64,000 nt of DNA from Streptococcus oralis (GCF_002386345.1 NZ_CP023507.1:124001-188000), one strand, 5' to 3'; counted from the stretch's first letter, positions 33,814-43,674 are shown. The notes: generated from the sequence alone by a model not told the origin. A program made the numbers and translations.

Positions 33814-36800
33814 CTAGTCTTTGAAATTCTTTTGGAAGATGAGGAGAGACAAGATAGAAGTAATGGCTGCCAAGAAGAGGAAGGCAGTTGCTTCTTGTTC
33901 CCCAGTTGCAGGGAGTAGTCTTTCCTTGTCTTCTTTGATTGTAGCTGTAACAGGAGCTTTTTCATCTTTTGATGATGAATTATCTGTTACGGCTGGAGCA
34001 GGTTTTTCAGTCTCTCTTGGTAGAACATACTCAGGAAGAGTCACAACTGGTGGCGCTTCTGTTCCAACTGAGCTTTGTTTGCTACCTACCTCAATCACTC
34101 GATCTTGAGCTGGAGTTGCTTCTGTTTGGAGAACCTTGCGATTGTCACCGTCCACTTCAACATACTCGACTAAGAGACCGTCTTTCCCTTCTGATAGAAC
34201 TTGCTCTTTTCCTTTGTCTAATTGTGGATTTTCGCGACGAATAGTCTTGAACGGTACTACCTTATTGACGATTTCCAAGCTTGGAAGTGTAAAGACAAGG
34301 TCTTTAACCCCTTCTTCAGGACTTGAAGAAGTAATTGGTTTCTCAGGTTGAGCAGGTTTCTCAGGTTGAGCAGGTTTCTCAGGTTGCGCCGGTTTCTCAG
34401 GTTGAGTCGGCTTTTCAGGCTGAGCTGGCTTTTCCGGTTGAGCAGGTTGTTCCGGTTGAGCTGGCTTCTCAGGCTCAGCAGGTTTCTCAGGTTGAACTGG
34501 AGTTTCCGGTTGAGCAGGTTGTTCCGGTTGAGCTGGCTTTTCAGGTTCAGCAGGTTTTTCAGGCTGAGCTGGTTTCTCAGATTGAGTTGGTTGTTCCGGT
34601 TGCGCTGGTTTCTCAGGTTGCGCCGGTTTCTCAGGTTCAGCCGGTTTTTCAGGTTGAACTGGTTTTTCAGGTTGAACTGGTTTTTCAGGTTGAGCAGGTT
34701 TCTCAGGTTCAGCTGGATTTTCAGGCTCAGCTGGTTTTTCAGGCTGGGTTGCTTTGAGCTTGCTGATTTGTTCGAGAGCAGTTTCTAGCGCTTGATTGAC
34801 TGCTTCCTGAGTTTTAGCTTCTTGGATTGCAGCAATGGCTTGGTCAGCAATTTCTAATAATTTCTTCTTAGCTTCCTTGTTGGATCCAAGCTCAGCGACT
34901 TTTTTCTCGATAGCTTTTGTCAAGCTGTCCATAGCCTTATCGTACTCAATTTCCGGTTGTTTTGGTTCAGCTGGTTGTTCAGGTTGGTCAGGTTTCTCAG
35001 GTTCTTCTGGCTGTTCCGGTTGCTCCGGTTGCTCTGGACTAGGCTCCTCTTGACCTCTTTGATAGTTCTCATCCTTGGATAGGATATCTTGTAGGGCACT
35101 GACTGTCAACATGACTTCTTGAACATCCACTGCTTCAGCACTGAGTTGGTTTCTCAATTTTTCTAGATTTGCTTGGAAAGCTTGGCGTGCAGTAGCCGTA
35201 TTTTTCAAGCCTGCTGGATCAAAGTTGGACAGATCATCTTTCCATTTTGAGATAGACTGGATGATATCTGCCTTGCTGTAGAGTTCACTACCTTCGCCAC
35301 GAGTGATGAATTGGTCTACCTGAATACCGATATTTTGAGACAAATCATTTCGATTAGGATCTAGTTGAAGGGTGACTGCGTGCAAGTTTTCGTCCAGACC
35401 TTTTAAGCTAACCAGAGTTTGATTGCCTTGGCGTTGGGCTGCACGACCGCTAAAGTATTTCTTACCGTCAATAGTTGAAGCATTTCCCATGCCATCTTGG
35501 TAAGGAACTTCTTTGCCATCTAGGAAGACTTTGTAGATACCATGATTTGGATCAACATAGCCCTTGATATCAAGTCCAGTACCGTAGAAGTAGGCTGTGA
35601 CAGTTGTCTTTTTCTTTTGCTCATCAGTTAAGCGACCAAAGGATGCCCAAGACTCCGTTTTTTGGTACTTGTCTGTCGAATTGGTTTCATGGTGCCAGCC
35701 AGGACTATAATCCAACTGACTAGCTTGATCATCATAACTTGTTTGGTCCTTGATCAGCAATTCAGCTTTCATCACTTGGATGGTTGCATCGGTAGCAAAA
35801 CCGAGCAGGGCACCATCAGTGACTGAAGTTAGCTTGGCTTTGAAGTCAAAGATAGAGTCGGCTTGTTCTGTAAAGTCAATCGTTGGGATGATCACAGTCT
35901 TTTCTGTTTCTCCGTCTTTAAAGGTCACATCTTGAGTTGTATCTTGGTAAACTTTACCGTGAACTCCAGTTCCAGGTTCTGTGATGAAGCGCACAGTAGC
36001 AGCCCCCTTGCTTCCACCAACACGTTTAATCTTAACAGTGACGGGTTTTCCTTTTTCGACTTCGTAGTTGGTAGACTCGAGTTCAAACATTCCTTTGCTA
36101 TCATTGTTTAGGGTGTAGATTCCTTCTGTAGCAATTGGTTCACCTGTTTTGTTCACGAGGGTAATAGTGTGTTGACCTGGTGCTAAATCGCCTGTCTCAA
36201 AGACTTTTTGGCTTCGTTTACGGCTAGCATTCTTAGTTTGCACATCTGCAACCTTTTGGCCATCAACGTAGACGGACATTTCTCCATGACCTGGGTCGAC
36301 TGTAGAGACGACATAGGCCTTGGTTCCTGTGAAGGTATAGCTTACTTTGGCATCTTTTTGATTGGTCCACATAGAAGTGCCACGAACACCTTCAGATTCA
36401 TTGTACCAAGTTGTTCCGGCTGTATCTGCCGTTGTGTTTGAGTGGTATTCCAGTCCAAGAGGGTAGCCATCTGTCTTTTCAATGCTGCTTGGTATCTTAT
36501 AGACTGAGAAGTTGGTCAAGATTGGAGTTGCTTGAGCACCAGTGATGGTTACACGAATTTTTTGTGCCTCTACAGGCTTGCCTTGAACCAAGCGACGGTA
36601 ACCAACGGTCGAACCTTCGCCATATGTCACCCAACGTCCGTTGATTTCAACTTCAATCTTGAAACCAGAGATACGTTGACCTTTGGCGATATCTTCCTTG
36701 AGTTCAACGACGTCAAAGCGTCTCTTTTGCCCCAAATCGACTGTAAAGCTACCGGTTGTGGCATCATTTGAGAGCGCCCAGCTGGTGTCATCTTTACCGT

Positions 36801-39774
36801 CTGTGAGGTGGCTTTCCTTGTAAAGGTGGTTTTGACGAGTAGAACTTGCTGTTACAGTCGCACCTTTGGCAAAGTCAGTCGCATACATTTGATCTAGGGT
36901 TGCCTTGAATTCCTTCAAGCGAGCCACATCTGCATCGGCGAATTTTCCTTCTTTATTTGGTGGAATATTGAGAAGGAGCGGGGTTCCACGGCCAACAGAC
37001 TTGAAGTAGATATCCATCAATTCTTTGAGTGATTTTGGCTGTTGGTTGTCATGATAGAACCAGCCCGAACGGATCGAAACGTCAGCTTCCCCTACAGAGT
37101 ACATATCACCATCAGGGTCACCATGGTTGAGGTATTCGTTTTTCACATCGTCTGTGATGTTGGCCCTTTTGACTTTATGCCAGACAGGGTCACCTGCGAT
37201 ACCTCGTTCATTTCCGATCCAGCGAACGCTTGTTGGTTGAGCAGAGAAGATAGCGATATCTCCTTCGGCTTCTTTGATGTATTTGAACCATTCATCAAAG
37301 GTATAGGTTACTTTTTGGGCACCGCTACCACGCGCACCGTCCATCCAAACCTCGATAAATTTCCCTTTGTTACCGTATTTCGGATTACCAAGGATTTCTT
37401 TCAGTTGGTTGAGATAGTATTGGTTGTATTCTTTTTCGGTTGCGACATGGTATTTTGGATGATTAGCATCCCATGGTGACAAGTATACACCCATATTCAT
37501 GTCGTACTTGCTAGCAGACTTGGAAACTTCTTCGAGAAGGTCACCCTTTCCATCTTTCCATGGGCTAGCAGCTACGGTATGGTTGGTGTACTTAGATGGA
37601 TAAGCAACGAAACCGTCGTGGTGTTTAACCACCATAATGGTTCGTTTGAAGCCAGTTTCCTTCAGAGTGCGAATCCATTGGTCAGTATCCAAGTTGGTTG
37701 GATTGAAGTATCGAGGGTCTTCTTTCCCATTTCCCCATTCAGAATTGGTATAGGTGTTCATTCCGTAGTGGATGAAGGCTGCCAATTCTTCCTTGTGATA
37801 ATCGAGTTGAGCCTTGCTTGGAAGAGGTCCATGATTGCCAATTTCGGTTTCTTTATCTTCTGGATGAGCCACTGGTGGAGTCGGAGTCGTTGGATTAGCT
37901 GTATCAGCGACTGGCTCGTATTCAAAGACGACTTCATTCACCCCCTTTTGCTGGATAGTTGCTTCCAAGCTAGCCTTGACTGGACGGAAGCCAGCAATGT
38001 CTTTTGCATGGAAGGTGTTGACAAAGGAAACGTCATACTCTTGACCGTCATTGTTATCAACTGTCGCTTCCGCTAGTTCAGTAGTGGTTCCTTTTTGACG
38101 GTAGTAAACTTTGAAGGTGCCTTTGTTGACTTTATAGACTACCTTGATGATACGTGTACCGGCAGGCGCTTTGCTGACAACATTGTGATCTTCAGCCCAA
38201 GCATCCTTTAGTTGTTTATTGACCGCTACGCCATCAATGGATACAATTTCGTATTTGTCTTTATTCTTCTGGTAGAAGTCCGTTTTCTCGATTTCTTTTT
38301 TGAAATTGTAGTCAAATGGCGAATCAACAGCTGTCTGTTCGATGAAGGTGTCATTATCTTTGACAGGATTTCCTTCTTCGTCTTCGTGTTGGATAACCAC
38401 ACGGCCGTACTCAACTCCCTTGGTCAAGGTAGCAATCCCATCTTGGTTGAAGGAATATTCGTTGCTTCCGATCACAGCTGTTTCGTTTCGAAGCATACGC
38501 CCCTCATCAGTAAAGTAGTAACGATTTCCGTTATCTCCTTGGTACCAGCCTTTCACACCATATTTGGCAATCATGTCCTTAACCCATTTCAGTTGTTCAG
38601 GTGAAAGGACGAGTCCACCACCAAAGCGATCCTTTTCAGCTACACCATTGTCAACGGTTCCGTGTTGATGGACACCCAGAACTTTTCCTTGGCTATCGAC
38701 AATCCCGCCACCAGACAAACCAGATACAGAAGTGGTTTTGTAGGTGATACCAGTTGTTCCCTTGTCATCATAGGACTCAACAGATCGGATGGTCCCATCT
38801 GCCTTGTAAAGCTGACCAGCTAGGATAGGTTGTTTCAATTCTTTTGAGCTCGAGTCAGTTGGATAGCCAATCGTACTGATGGCTTCTCCCGGCTGATGCG
38901 TCTTGTGCTCCGCTAAAGGTGCAAAAGTTGCTGCTTTGTTTGGACTAGCAATCGGAAGAGGAATAGGAGCTTCTACAAGAGCAAGGTCGTTTTTATAGCC
39001 TTTTCCAAACTCCTTCTTGTTCCAGAAATGGATGTCCTTTTCTCTGAATAAAACCGTAGTTCCAGAGGATGGCAGTGAGTTTTTCTTTTCGCTGTTTGAA
39101 CCAACGTTATAGTAGAACTGGGCAGATTTTCCACCACGAATGTGACCTTCGCCAGTTTCTTTATTGGCCTCTAGGAAGTTATGAGCAACGGTAAGGATCA
39201 GGTTAGGGGCTACGAAGATACCTGAGCCTGAAACGAGGTAGCGTTGTTCCCCTGCGTTGTAAGTGCTGTAAACCATAGTAGCAGCAGTAGCAGGTTGTCC
39301 CTCGTAGTTGATGTGTTTGAGGTCTTGTCCACCGTTAATGATGGCACGGTTTCCGTTCTCAGCTTCTTTTGGAGCTTCTTCCTTGTCCTTTAGAATGCTC
39401 TTAGTTTCTACTTTTGGACTAGCTTTCTGGTCAACGATAGTAGTCGTATCGAGTTCTTTGACAGGTGTGTCGGGATAGGCGCGGTCCTGAATGTCTTCAG
39501 GGAGCAAGTCAGCACTGTTGGTATCGGCAATAGGTGTTTCTTGTTTTTCAGCTTCTACACGGCCTTCTTCTTTGACTGGTTCAACCTTGGTCTCTTCTAT
39601 ATCTGCGACTTGTTTCATTTGCTGATCTAAATTGGATGTCGTGGTAGGAGACGTTTCGTCTGCACGCACAGTTCCAGAAGCAAAAAATGCCAGTCCGACG
39701 ATAACAGATGCCACACCTACAGTCAACTTCCGAATGCTAAATGTTTGCCCTTTTTCAAAAAGGTATCGATTCAT
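33814..39774 (-). CDS. Wall-anchored trypsin-like protease / GH29 alpha-L-fucosidase fusion
   Basis: A 1986-residue surface protein. It has a YSIRK-type signal (FSIRKLTVG, residues 12-20) and a trypsin/V8-like protease domain (about 145-400) with an apparent triad H198 (LTVAHN), D263 (KNDLAL) and S354 (SGLSGGG). MucBP-like domains (about 455-620) precede the GH29 fucosidase domain (about 640-960), whose likely nucleophile is D812 in EVWMDGARG. Next come an F5/8-type carbohydrate-binding domain (965-1095), further beta domains including a Calx-beta-like one (about 1228-1335), helical FIVAR-like segments, a long PEKPAQ-type repeat spacer and the LPATG sorting signal (1954-1958) with a membrane tail. 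GH29 enzymes remove alpha-1,3/1,4-linked (or other) fucose from glycans. Having both a complete protease triad and a fucosidase in one wall protein is unusual. A cre-like site lies upstream. Confidence 0.9.
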   Translation of the reverse strand: MNRYLFEKGQTFSIRKLTVGVASVIVGLAFFASGTVRADETSPTTTSNLDQQMKQVADIEETKVEPVKEEGRVEAEKQETPIADTNSADLLPEDIQDRAYPDTPVKELDTTTIVDQKASPKVETKSILKDKEEAPKEAENGNRAIINGGQDLKHINYEGQPATAATMVYSTYNAGEQRYLVSGSGIFVAPNLILTVAHNFLEANKETGEGHIRGGKSAQFYYNVGSNSEKKNSLPSSGTTVLFREKDIHFWNKKEFGKGYKNDLALVEAPIPLPIASPNKAATFAPLAEHKTHQPGEAISTIGYPTDSSSKELKQPILAGQLYKADGTIRSVESYDDKGTTGITYKTTSVSGLSGGGIVDSQGKVLGVHQHGTVDNGVAEKDRFGGGLVLSPEQLKWVKDMIAKYGVKGWYQGDNGNRYYFTDEGRMLRNETAVIGSNEYSFNQDGIATLTKGVEYGRVVIQHEDEEGNPVKDNDTFIEQTAVDSPFDYNFKKEIEKTDFYQKNKDKYEIVSIDGVAVNKQLKDAWAEDHNVVSKAPAGTRIIKVVYKVNKGTFKVYYRQKGTTTELAEATVDNNDGQEYDVSFVNTFHAKDIAGFRPVKASLEATIQQKGVNEVVFEYEPVADTANPTTPTPPVAHPEDKETEIGNHGPLPSKAQLDYHKEELAAFIHYGMNTYTNSEWGNGKEDPRYFNPTNLDTDQWIRTLKETGFKRTIMVVKHHDGFVAYPSKYTNHTVAASPWKDGKGDLLEEVSKSASKYDMNMGVYLSPWDANHPKYHVATEKEYNQYYLNQLKEILGNPKYGNKGKFIEVWMDGARGSGAQKVTYTFDEWFKYIKEAEGDIAIFSAQPTSVRWIGNERGIAGDPVWHKVKRANITDDVKNEYLNHGDPDGDMYSVGEADVSIRSGWFYHDNQQPKSLKELMDIYFKSVGRGTPLLLNIPPNKEGKFADADVARLKEFKATLDQMYATDFAKGATVTASSTRQNHLYKESHLTDGKDDTSWALSNDATTGSFTVDLGQKRRFDVVELKEDIAKGQRISGFKIEVEINGRWVTYGEGSTVGYRRLVQGKPVEAQKIRVTITGAQATPILTNFSVYKIPSSIEKTDGYPLGLEYHSNTTADTAGTTWYNESEGVRGTSMWTNQKDAKVSYTFTGTKAYVVSTVDPGHGEMSVYVDGQKVADVQTKNASRKRSQKVFETGDLAPGQHTITLVNKTGEPIATEGIYTLNNDSKGMFELESTNYEVEKGKPVTVKIKRVGGSKGAATVRFITEPGTGVHGKVYQDTTQDVTFKDGETEKTVIIPTIDFTEQADSIFDFKAKLTSVTDGALLGFATDATIQVMKAELLIKDQTSYDDQASQLDYSPGWHHETNSTDKYQKTESWASFGRLTDEQKKKTTVTAYFYGTGLDIKGYVDPNHGIYKVFLDGKEVPYQDGMGNASTIDGKKYFSGRAAQRQGNQTLVSLKGLDENLHAVTLQLDPNRNDLSQNIGIQVDQFITRGEGSELYSKADIIQSISKWKDDLSNFDPAGLKNTATARQAFQANLEKLRNQLSAEAVDVQEVMLTVSALQDILSKDENYQRGQEEPSPEQPEQPEQPEEPEKPDQPEQPAEPKQPEIEYDKAMDSLTKAIEKKVAELGSNKEAKKKLLEIADQAIAAIQEAKTQEAVNQALETALEQISKLKATQPEKPAEPENPAEPEKPAQPEKPVQPEKPVQPEKPAEPEKPAQPEKPAQPEQPTQSEKPAQPEKPAEPEKPAQPEQPAQPETPVQPEKPAEPEKPAQPEQPAQPEKPAQPEKPTQPEKPAQPEKPAQPEKPAQPEKPITSSSPEEGVKDLVFTLPSLEIVNKVVPFKTIRRENPQLDKGKEQVLSEGKDGLLVEYVEVDGDNRKVLQTEATPAQDRVIEVGSKQSSVGTEAPPVVTLPEYVLPRETEKPAPAVTDNSSSKDEKAPVTATIKEDKERLLPATGEQEATAFLFLAAITSILSLLIFQKNFKD
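34325..34750 (-). repeat. Repetitive Pro/Glu/Lys/Gln spacer of the fucosidase
   Basis: About 425 bp of tandem imperfect short repeats encoding PEKPAQ, PEKPAE and PEQPAQ units just inside the wall anchor. They form a wall-spanning spacer. Slippage here would change the spacer length without breaking the frame. Confidence 0.9.
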
Positions 39775-39896
39775 AATATACTCCTAGTTTTTAGAAAGGC
39801 AGTCAGCTACTGCCCAAGCCCAAGTCTGACTTGGTTGCAACTTGATTTAATGAAAAAACTCTCTGATAATTTGTAAGCCACCTTACCTCCTGTTTA

Positions 39897-39912
39897 TAAA
39901 GCGCTTTCATTT
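39897..39912 (-). promoter_or_regulatory. CcpA-type cre site upstream of the GH29 gene
   Basis: On the minus strand, ATGAAAGCGCTTTATA closely fits the streptococcal cre pattern TGAAARCGYTTTC. It lies about 120 bp before the start codon, suggesting glucose repression of the fucosidase. The gap 39775-40060 is otherwise AT-rich with no gene. Confidence 0.65.
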
Positions 39913-40060
39913 TAAGATAAAAAAATTTAAAAGGTCATTTCTCCCTTAAAATGACTGAAAACTTTTAATATAACAAATATACTAAATTAATGAAAGAATT
40001 GCAATAGCAAAAAGCAAAAAAATAAATATAAATTAAAGAAAATCAGTTACTTTTTAAAGA

Positions 40061-40110
40061 AAAAACGCATCCTTTCAGGGCTCAAACTAAATGAAAGGAT
40101 ACGTTTTAAA
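40061..40110. terminator. Terminator after gpo (works in both directions)
   Basis: AAAACGCATCCTTTCA pairs with TGAAAGGATACGTTTT, flanked by A-runs on the left and T-runs on the right, so it can end transcripts from either side. It mainly serves the minus-strand gpo gene. Confidence 0.75.
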
Positions 40111-40116
40111 AAGAAA

Positions 40117-40593
40117 TTAAAGTATTTTTTGAAGAGACTCTTGGATGGTTTGGGGGTCTGTTTTAGAAGAGAAGCGCTCAAGGACCTGCCCATCTCGACC
40201 AATGAGAAACTTAGCAAAATTCCATTCGATTCGTTTTCCTAGCGGGCCAGACTTCTGGTCTTTTAGCCAAACATAAAGAGGATCAGCCTCCTTGCCGTTG
40301 ACCTTAATCTTGGCAAAGCGAGGGAAAGTTGTCTGATAGTGTAGGCTGCAGAAACTATTGATTTCCTCTGCGCTGCCGGGTGCTTGTCCCATGAACTGAT
40401 TGCAAGGGAAATCTAGGATTTCAAAGCCCTGATCTTGATAGCGTTCATAGAGGTCTTGGAGCCCCTGGTACTGGGGCGTTAAGCCACATCCAGTAGCAGT
40501 ATTGACAATCAAGAGAACTTTGCCACGATAGGTCTCCAGGGGATTTGCTTGGTTGTTTTGGTTCAAAACGGAAAAATCATATACACTGGTCAT
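40117..40593 (-). CDS. gpo: Glutathione peroxidase-family thiol peroxidase
   Basis: A 158-residue protein of the GPx family with Cys in place of selenocysteine at C36 (NTATGCGLTPQY), the family Gln in FPCNQF (about 66) and Trp124 in EWNFAKFL, together the catalytic triad. Bacterial members usually reduce peroxides with thioredoxin-type donors, which fits a catalase-negative, hydrogen-peroxide-producing streptococcus. Single-gene unit on the minus strand. Confidence 0.92.
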   Translation of the reverse strand: MTSVYDFSVLNQNNQANPLETYRGKVLLIVNTATGCGLTPQYQGLQDLYERYQDQGFEILDFPCNQFMGQAPGSAEEINSFCSLHYQTTFPRFAKIKVNGKEADPLYVWLKDQKSGPLGKRIEWNFAKFLIGRDGQVLERFSSKTDPQTIQESLQKIL

Positions 40594-40721
40594 GAGGGCC
40601 TCTTTTCTTTTTCTACATTGTAACAGTTTTTACCCTTTTCGTCGAGTTGGATGAGAGAAGTTGTTGAAAAATACACAATTGTAGATAAATCAGGACAAAA
40701 TGATGCTCCTTTTATGAAACA

Positions 40722-40730
40722 TGGTATAAT
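40722..40730 (+). promoter_or_regulatory. Extended -10 promoter of the LXG module
   Basis: TGGTATAAT about 64 bp before the Lap1 start. No convincing -35 is visible. Confidence 0.6.
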
Positions 40731-40793
40731 AGGCCTATATAGCTAAATGGAGTGTACCTATCACTAGGGAATCAGAAAAAGGATAAAACAGTC

Positions 40794-41072
40794 ATGTCAA
40801 GAGTAAAAAGTGATCTAAATATTGCGCAAACATATGCGACTCAGCTGAAAAATGCTTGTCAATCGTTAACAGCGATCGCTGCGGCTAGTCAGGATGACTT
40901 AACGACCCTTCAAGGGAATAACAAGGCTCATCAATGTCTGACAAAGGATCAAAATCTAGCTAGTCAGATAACAGCCGCTGTCACCCTAACTTCCGAAAGA
41001 CTTCACTCTGTAGCGAGTGATTTTGAAGCGCTAGATAAGGCTGCGGCCAATGGTTTTGGGAGTCATACATGA
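40794..41072 (+). CDS. Lap1-like DUF3130/TIGR04197 small protein
   Basis: A 92-residue helical protein (MSRVKSDLNIAQTYATQLKN) of the TIGR04197/DUF3130 type. In S. intermedius such WXG100-like proteins bind a cognate LXG toxin and are needed for its export. The ATG at 40794 has AAAGGA about 10 bp upstream; a GTG at 40752 would add 14 unlikely residues. It overlaps the next gene by 4 bp. Confidence 0.75.
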   Translation: MSRVKSDLNIAQTYATQLKNACQSLTAIAAASQDDLTTLQGNNKAHQCLTKDQNLASQITAAVTLTSERLHSVASDFEALDKAAANGFGSHT

Positions 41073-41428
41073 GCACGTTAGATGAGTTGAAGAAAAGAGA
41101 GCGAGAACTCTTGTACCAGCTAGAAGACAATGGAAAAGAGAACTACCGCACTAAAGAACTGATAGAAACCTTTGAAGGATATGATAGAGCCAGCCACCGT
41201 TATCAAAGTGATTTGTGGGAGGCAGCCTATCAGAGCCGATATGCAGGACAGTTGGAAGAAACGCTCCTGCAAAGAAACCAACTCAAAAACCAAATCTTTG
41301 AGGACCTCACCTACCACATGGATGATTTGAAGAAAGAAAAGTTCCGATTAGAGGGAGACTTGGATGCGGTTTACTATGAAAGACGCAAGGAACTAGAAAG
41401 AGAGGAGGAGACACGTCATGGGCATTGA
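41069..41428 (+). CDS. Lap2-like DUF3958 protein
   Basis: A 119-residue, strongly charged coiled-coil protein (MSTLDELKKRERELLYQLED) of the DUF3958 type, the second targeting factor in LXG modules. It overlaps both neighbours, Lap1 by 4 bp and the LXG gene by 11 bp, so the three proteins are translationally coupled as expected for a pre-secretion complex. Confidence 0.75.
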   Translation: MSTLDELKKRERELLYQLEDNGKENYRTKELIETFEGYDRASHRYQSDLWEAAYQSRYAGQLEETLLQRNQLKNQIFEDLTYHMDDLKKEKFRLEGDLDAVYYERRKELEREEETRHGH

Positions 41429-43058
41429 TATGTATTTGGAACAATCACAACTACAAAGTTCGAGTGTAGCGACCATGTGTCAATCTCAGGTGGAGGCTTA
41501 TCAAGCCTTGCAATCAGCCATTCAAAAGTTTTCAGAGGATACGGAGAGTCTAAAGGGCGATGCTTATAATTCGGCTAGAAGTTTTTTTGCAAGTGTCTTG
41601 CTTCCCTTGAGCAAAGGGGGACAGCTCTATGCGGAAACTTTCTCTCAAGCTATCAAGAAATTACCAGAAGACTACCAAACGATGGTCGACAGCAAGAGTT
41701 GGCGTGAGGATGATCTGCTTGATAAGATCCGTCAGGAAGAGCAAATGATTGCCTATCTAGATGAAGTCAACCAATCCCTTTCTAGCTTGACCATGGATAG
41801 TGAAGAAAAGGGGAGATTGAGACGCAGTAATGTGGAACTCATGCGAGGACACCATGCGAATAAACGTGTCTATGAAACGATTTTGAAAGACCTGCGTGCC
41901 TATGATAGCTACTCAGGAGGACTTTTCGATGTTCTAGACAGTATCGACGTGCAGTTGAGTCGCGGACTGGCCCAGATCGAAACGAGCTGGGATGCAAAGA
42001 AAGGCGTCTTTAAAGTCCCCTCTGACCTGACTTGGGCCAACTATCTGACTGCCTATGCTGATACAAAGGACTTGAAGCTCAGCCGTCAAGAGAAGGCCTT
42101 TGTCCAGACCATGATGGCAGAATACGGCTTTGACGCAGAGACAGCCCAACAGCTTTTGACCATCAAGCAAGGGATAGACAAGAAGTTCCCAACCTCTAGC
42201 CAAGAGTTCCGTGACTATATCTTTTTGCGAGTCGTCGGTGCGACGTCTTACAACGAATCAAAGTGGGATGAGACTGCAGGATATTTAAAAAATTATTTTT
42301 TTGATGAGGTTGTTAGCAGTCCATCTACAGTTGAAAAAATGAGAGTAGAAAAACCACTTCTTGAAATCTTCCAAGAACTGGGGTTGAAAGAAGAAAAGGC
42401 CAAAGAACTCTATTATAACCTTCGATTGCAACATGAACTGGCTAGTGGGAAAGCTAGTTATTCAAATAAGTTAAAATCTGAGGACCCTGAGTTATATGAA
42501 ACTTTCAAAAAGCGTTATTCCGAAGTTTATAATAAAGAAGAAGGTTTTGATAAGTTTTGGGATGAGAAACTAAAGGCTTACTCTAACAACGGAGCAGGCC
42601 ATGCAGACTTCACTCACCAGTCCATCACTATGGCTACTCATCTAAATCCTAGTAGTTTCCAGTTATCTGATTTTTATGGTGGTAGAGAGCATGTCAAGGA
42701 CCTTTCAGGCTGGGAGGGAGACACGACATTTAATGCAAATGATATGAAACCAAGCATCGGGGAAGATGACTACAAGGCGGATTTGGACTCGGTCAATCTT
42801 ATCGGCCGTATGCAAAAGGGGCAATCCTATGACCAAGCTATCTCTTCTTACTATGCTGATCTTCAAAAAGATTCCTCTCAGAGAGAAAGAGAATTCTTAA
42901 AAAATAAAGATTGGAAGCATGTCAGAAGTACTATTTATGCTAGTATCCTCCCATTAGAGATTATGGAAAAAGGTGAAGATGCCATTAAAGCATATATTGA
43001 AAGTAACTATTCAGGTGTGTCCAAGTTTTTAAACCGCTTGGAAGCCGTGGCGGACTAG
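41418..43058 (+). CDS. LXG-domain T7SS toxin, TelC-like (lipid II phosphatase type)
   Basis: A 546-residue toxin. The N-terminal ~200 residues are a helical LXG domain (MYLEQSQLQSSSVATMCQSQ), the region recognised by Lap proteins and the secretion system. The C-terminal part has FTHQSITMATHL and an Asp-rich segment, GEDDYKADLDSVN (about 447-459), that matches what I know of TelC of S. intermedius. TelC degrades the cell-wall precursor lipid II from outside the target cell. Codon choice becomes AT-richer from about base 42270 (residue 285), so the toxin part may have been exchanged separately from the LXG head. GGAGG lies upstream of the ATG. Confidence 0.78.
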   Translation: MGIDMYLEQSQLQSSSVATMCQSQVEAYQALQSAIQKFSEDTESLKGDAYNSARSFFASVLLPLSKGGQLYAETFSQAIKKLPEDYQTMVDSKSWREDDLLDKIRQEEQMIAYLDEVNQSLSSLTMDSEEKGRLRRSNVELMRGHHANKRVYETILKDLRAYDSYSGGLFDVLDSIDVQLSRGLAQIETSWDAKKGVFKVPSDLTWANYLTAYADTKDLKLSRQEKAFVQTMMAEYGFDAETAQQLLTIKQGIDKKFPTSSQEFRDYIFLRVVGATSYNESKWDETAGYLKNYFFDEVVSSPSTVEKMRVEKPLLEIFQELGLKEEKAKELYYNLRLQHELASGKASYSNKLKSEDPELYETFKKRYSEVYNKEEGFDKFWDEKLKAYSNNGAGHADFTHQSITMATHLNPSSFQLSDFYGGREHVKDLSGWEGDTTFNANDMKPSIGEDDYKADLDSVNLIGRMQKGQSYDQAISSYYADLQKDSSQREREFLKNKDWKHVRSTIYASILPLEIMEKGEDAIKAYIESNYSGVSKFLNRLEAVAD

Positions 43059-43068
43059 GAGGAAATCT

Positions 43069-43674
43069 ATGAAGAAAATTCTAGGTGTTTTAACAATAGT
43101 AGTATTACTTGTATCAGTTTGTCTTTACTTTTTTTCTAAACAACCTAAAAACATTTTTGATGAAATCTATCAGGAAACAGAGAAAACCTATCGCACAAAT
43201 AATATTTTAAGAAATATAGAAGGTTTTGAAATCGATGATGTCTGGCCAAGTGATGGAGATTATTTTAAATATAGCCCTTTAGGAAAGTATAAGACTCCTC
43301 CAGAGGATTATCTTGAACTGAGAGTTGGATTTAATTTTGAGAAAGCGTATAGTAAACTGTTTGTTTCATTTGAGAGAAAAATAGCTGATGGTACGAAGCT
43401 ATGGATGGTCAACAAATATAATCCAAATACTAAAACAATCACAAAGTCAATTCAGATTGTGATATCAGGAAATGAGGATAGTTATATCGAAGACGAAGCT
43501 CAGGTGAAATCCTACCTAGAGCAGTACGGTATCACTGCTAAGGATTTGGATTCTTACTACGACGAAATCATCAACCAGAAAGTCTTGAAAGACTGGTGTT
43601 CTATTTATGACAGCAAGTACTCGCCAAGTAACTATGGTGAGGTCAAGATTGAAACCCAGTGGGAGAATTGGTGA
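43069..43674 (+). CDS. TipC-like immunity protein
   Basis: A 201-residue protein with an N-terminal membrane anchor or signal (residues 3-22) and an extracytoplasmic domain, 10 bp after the LXG toxin. Size, location and topology fit TipC, which protects against TelC outside the membrane where lipid II is attacked. The anchored topology supports the proposed site of toxin action. Confidence 0.72.
   Translation: MKKILGVLTIVVLLVSVCLYFFSKQPKNIFDEIYQETEKTYRTNNILRNIEGFEIDDVWPSDGDYFKYSPLGKYKTPPEDYLELRVGFNFEKAYSKLFVSFERKIADGTKLWMVNKYNPNTKTITKSIQIVISGNEDSYIEDEAQVKSYLEQYGITAKDLDSYYDEIINQKVLKDWCSIYDSKYSPSNYGEVKIETQWENW

Noticed and set aside
34335..34788. Long open frames on the plus strand opposite the Pro-rich repeats, giving repetitive Val/Gln- or Leu/Arg-rich proteins
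   Set aside because: They are antisense to the PEKPAQ repeats of the fucosidase; their repetitiveness comes from that sequence and no start signal is present.
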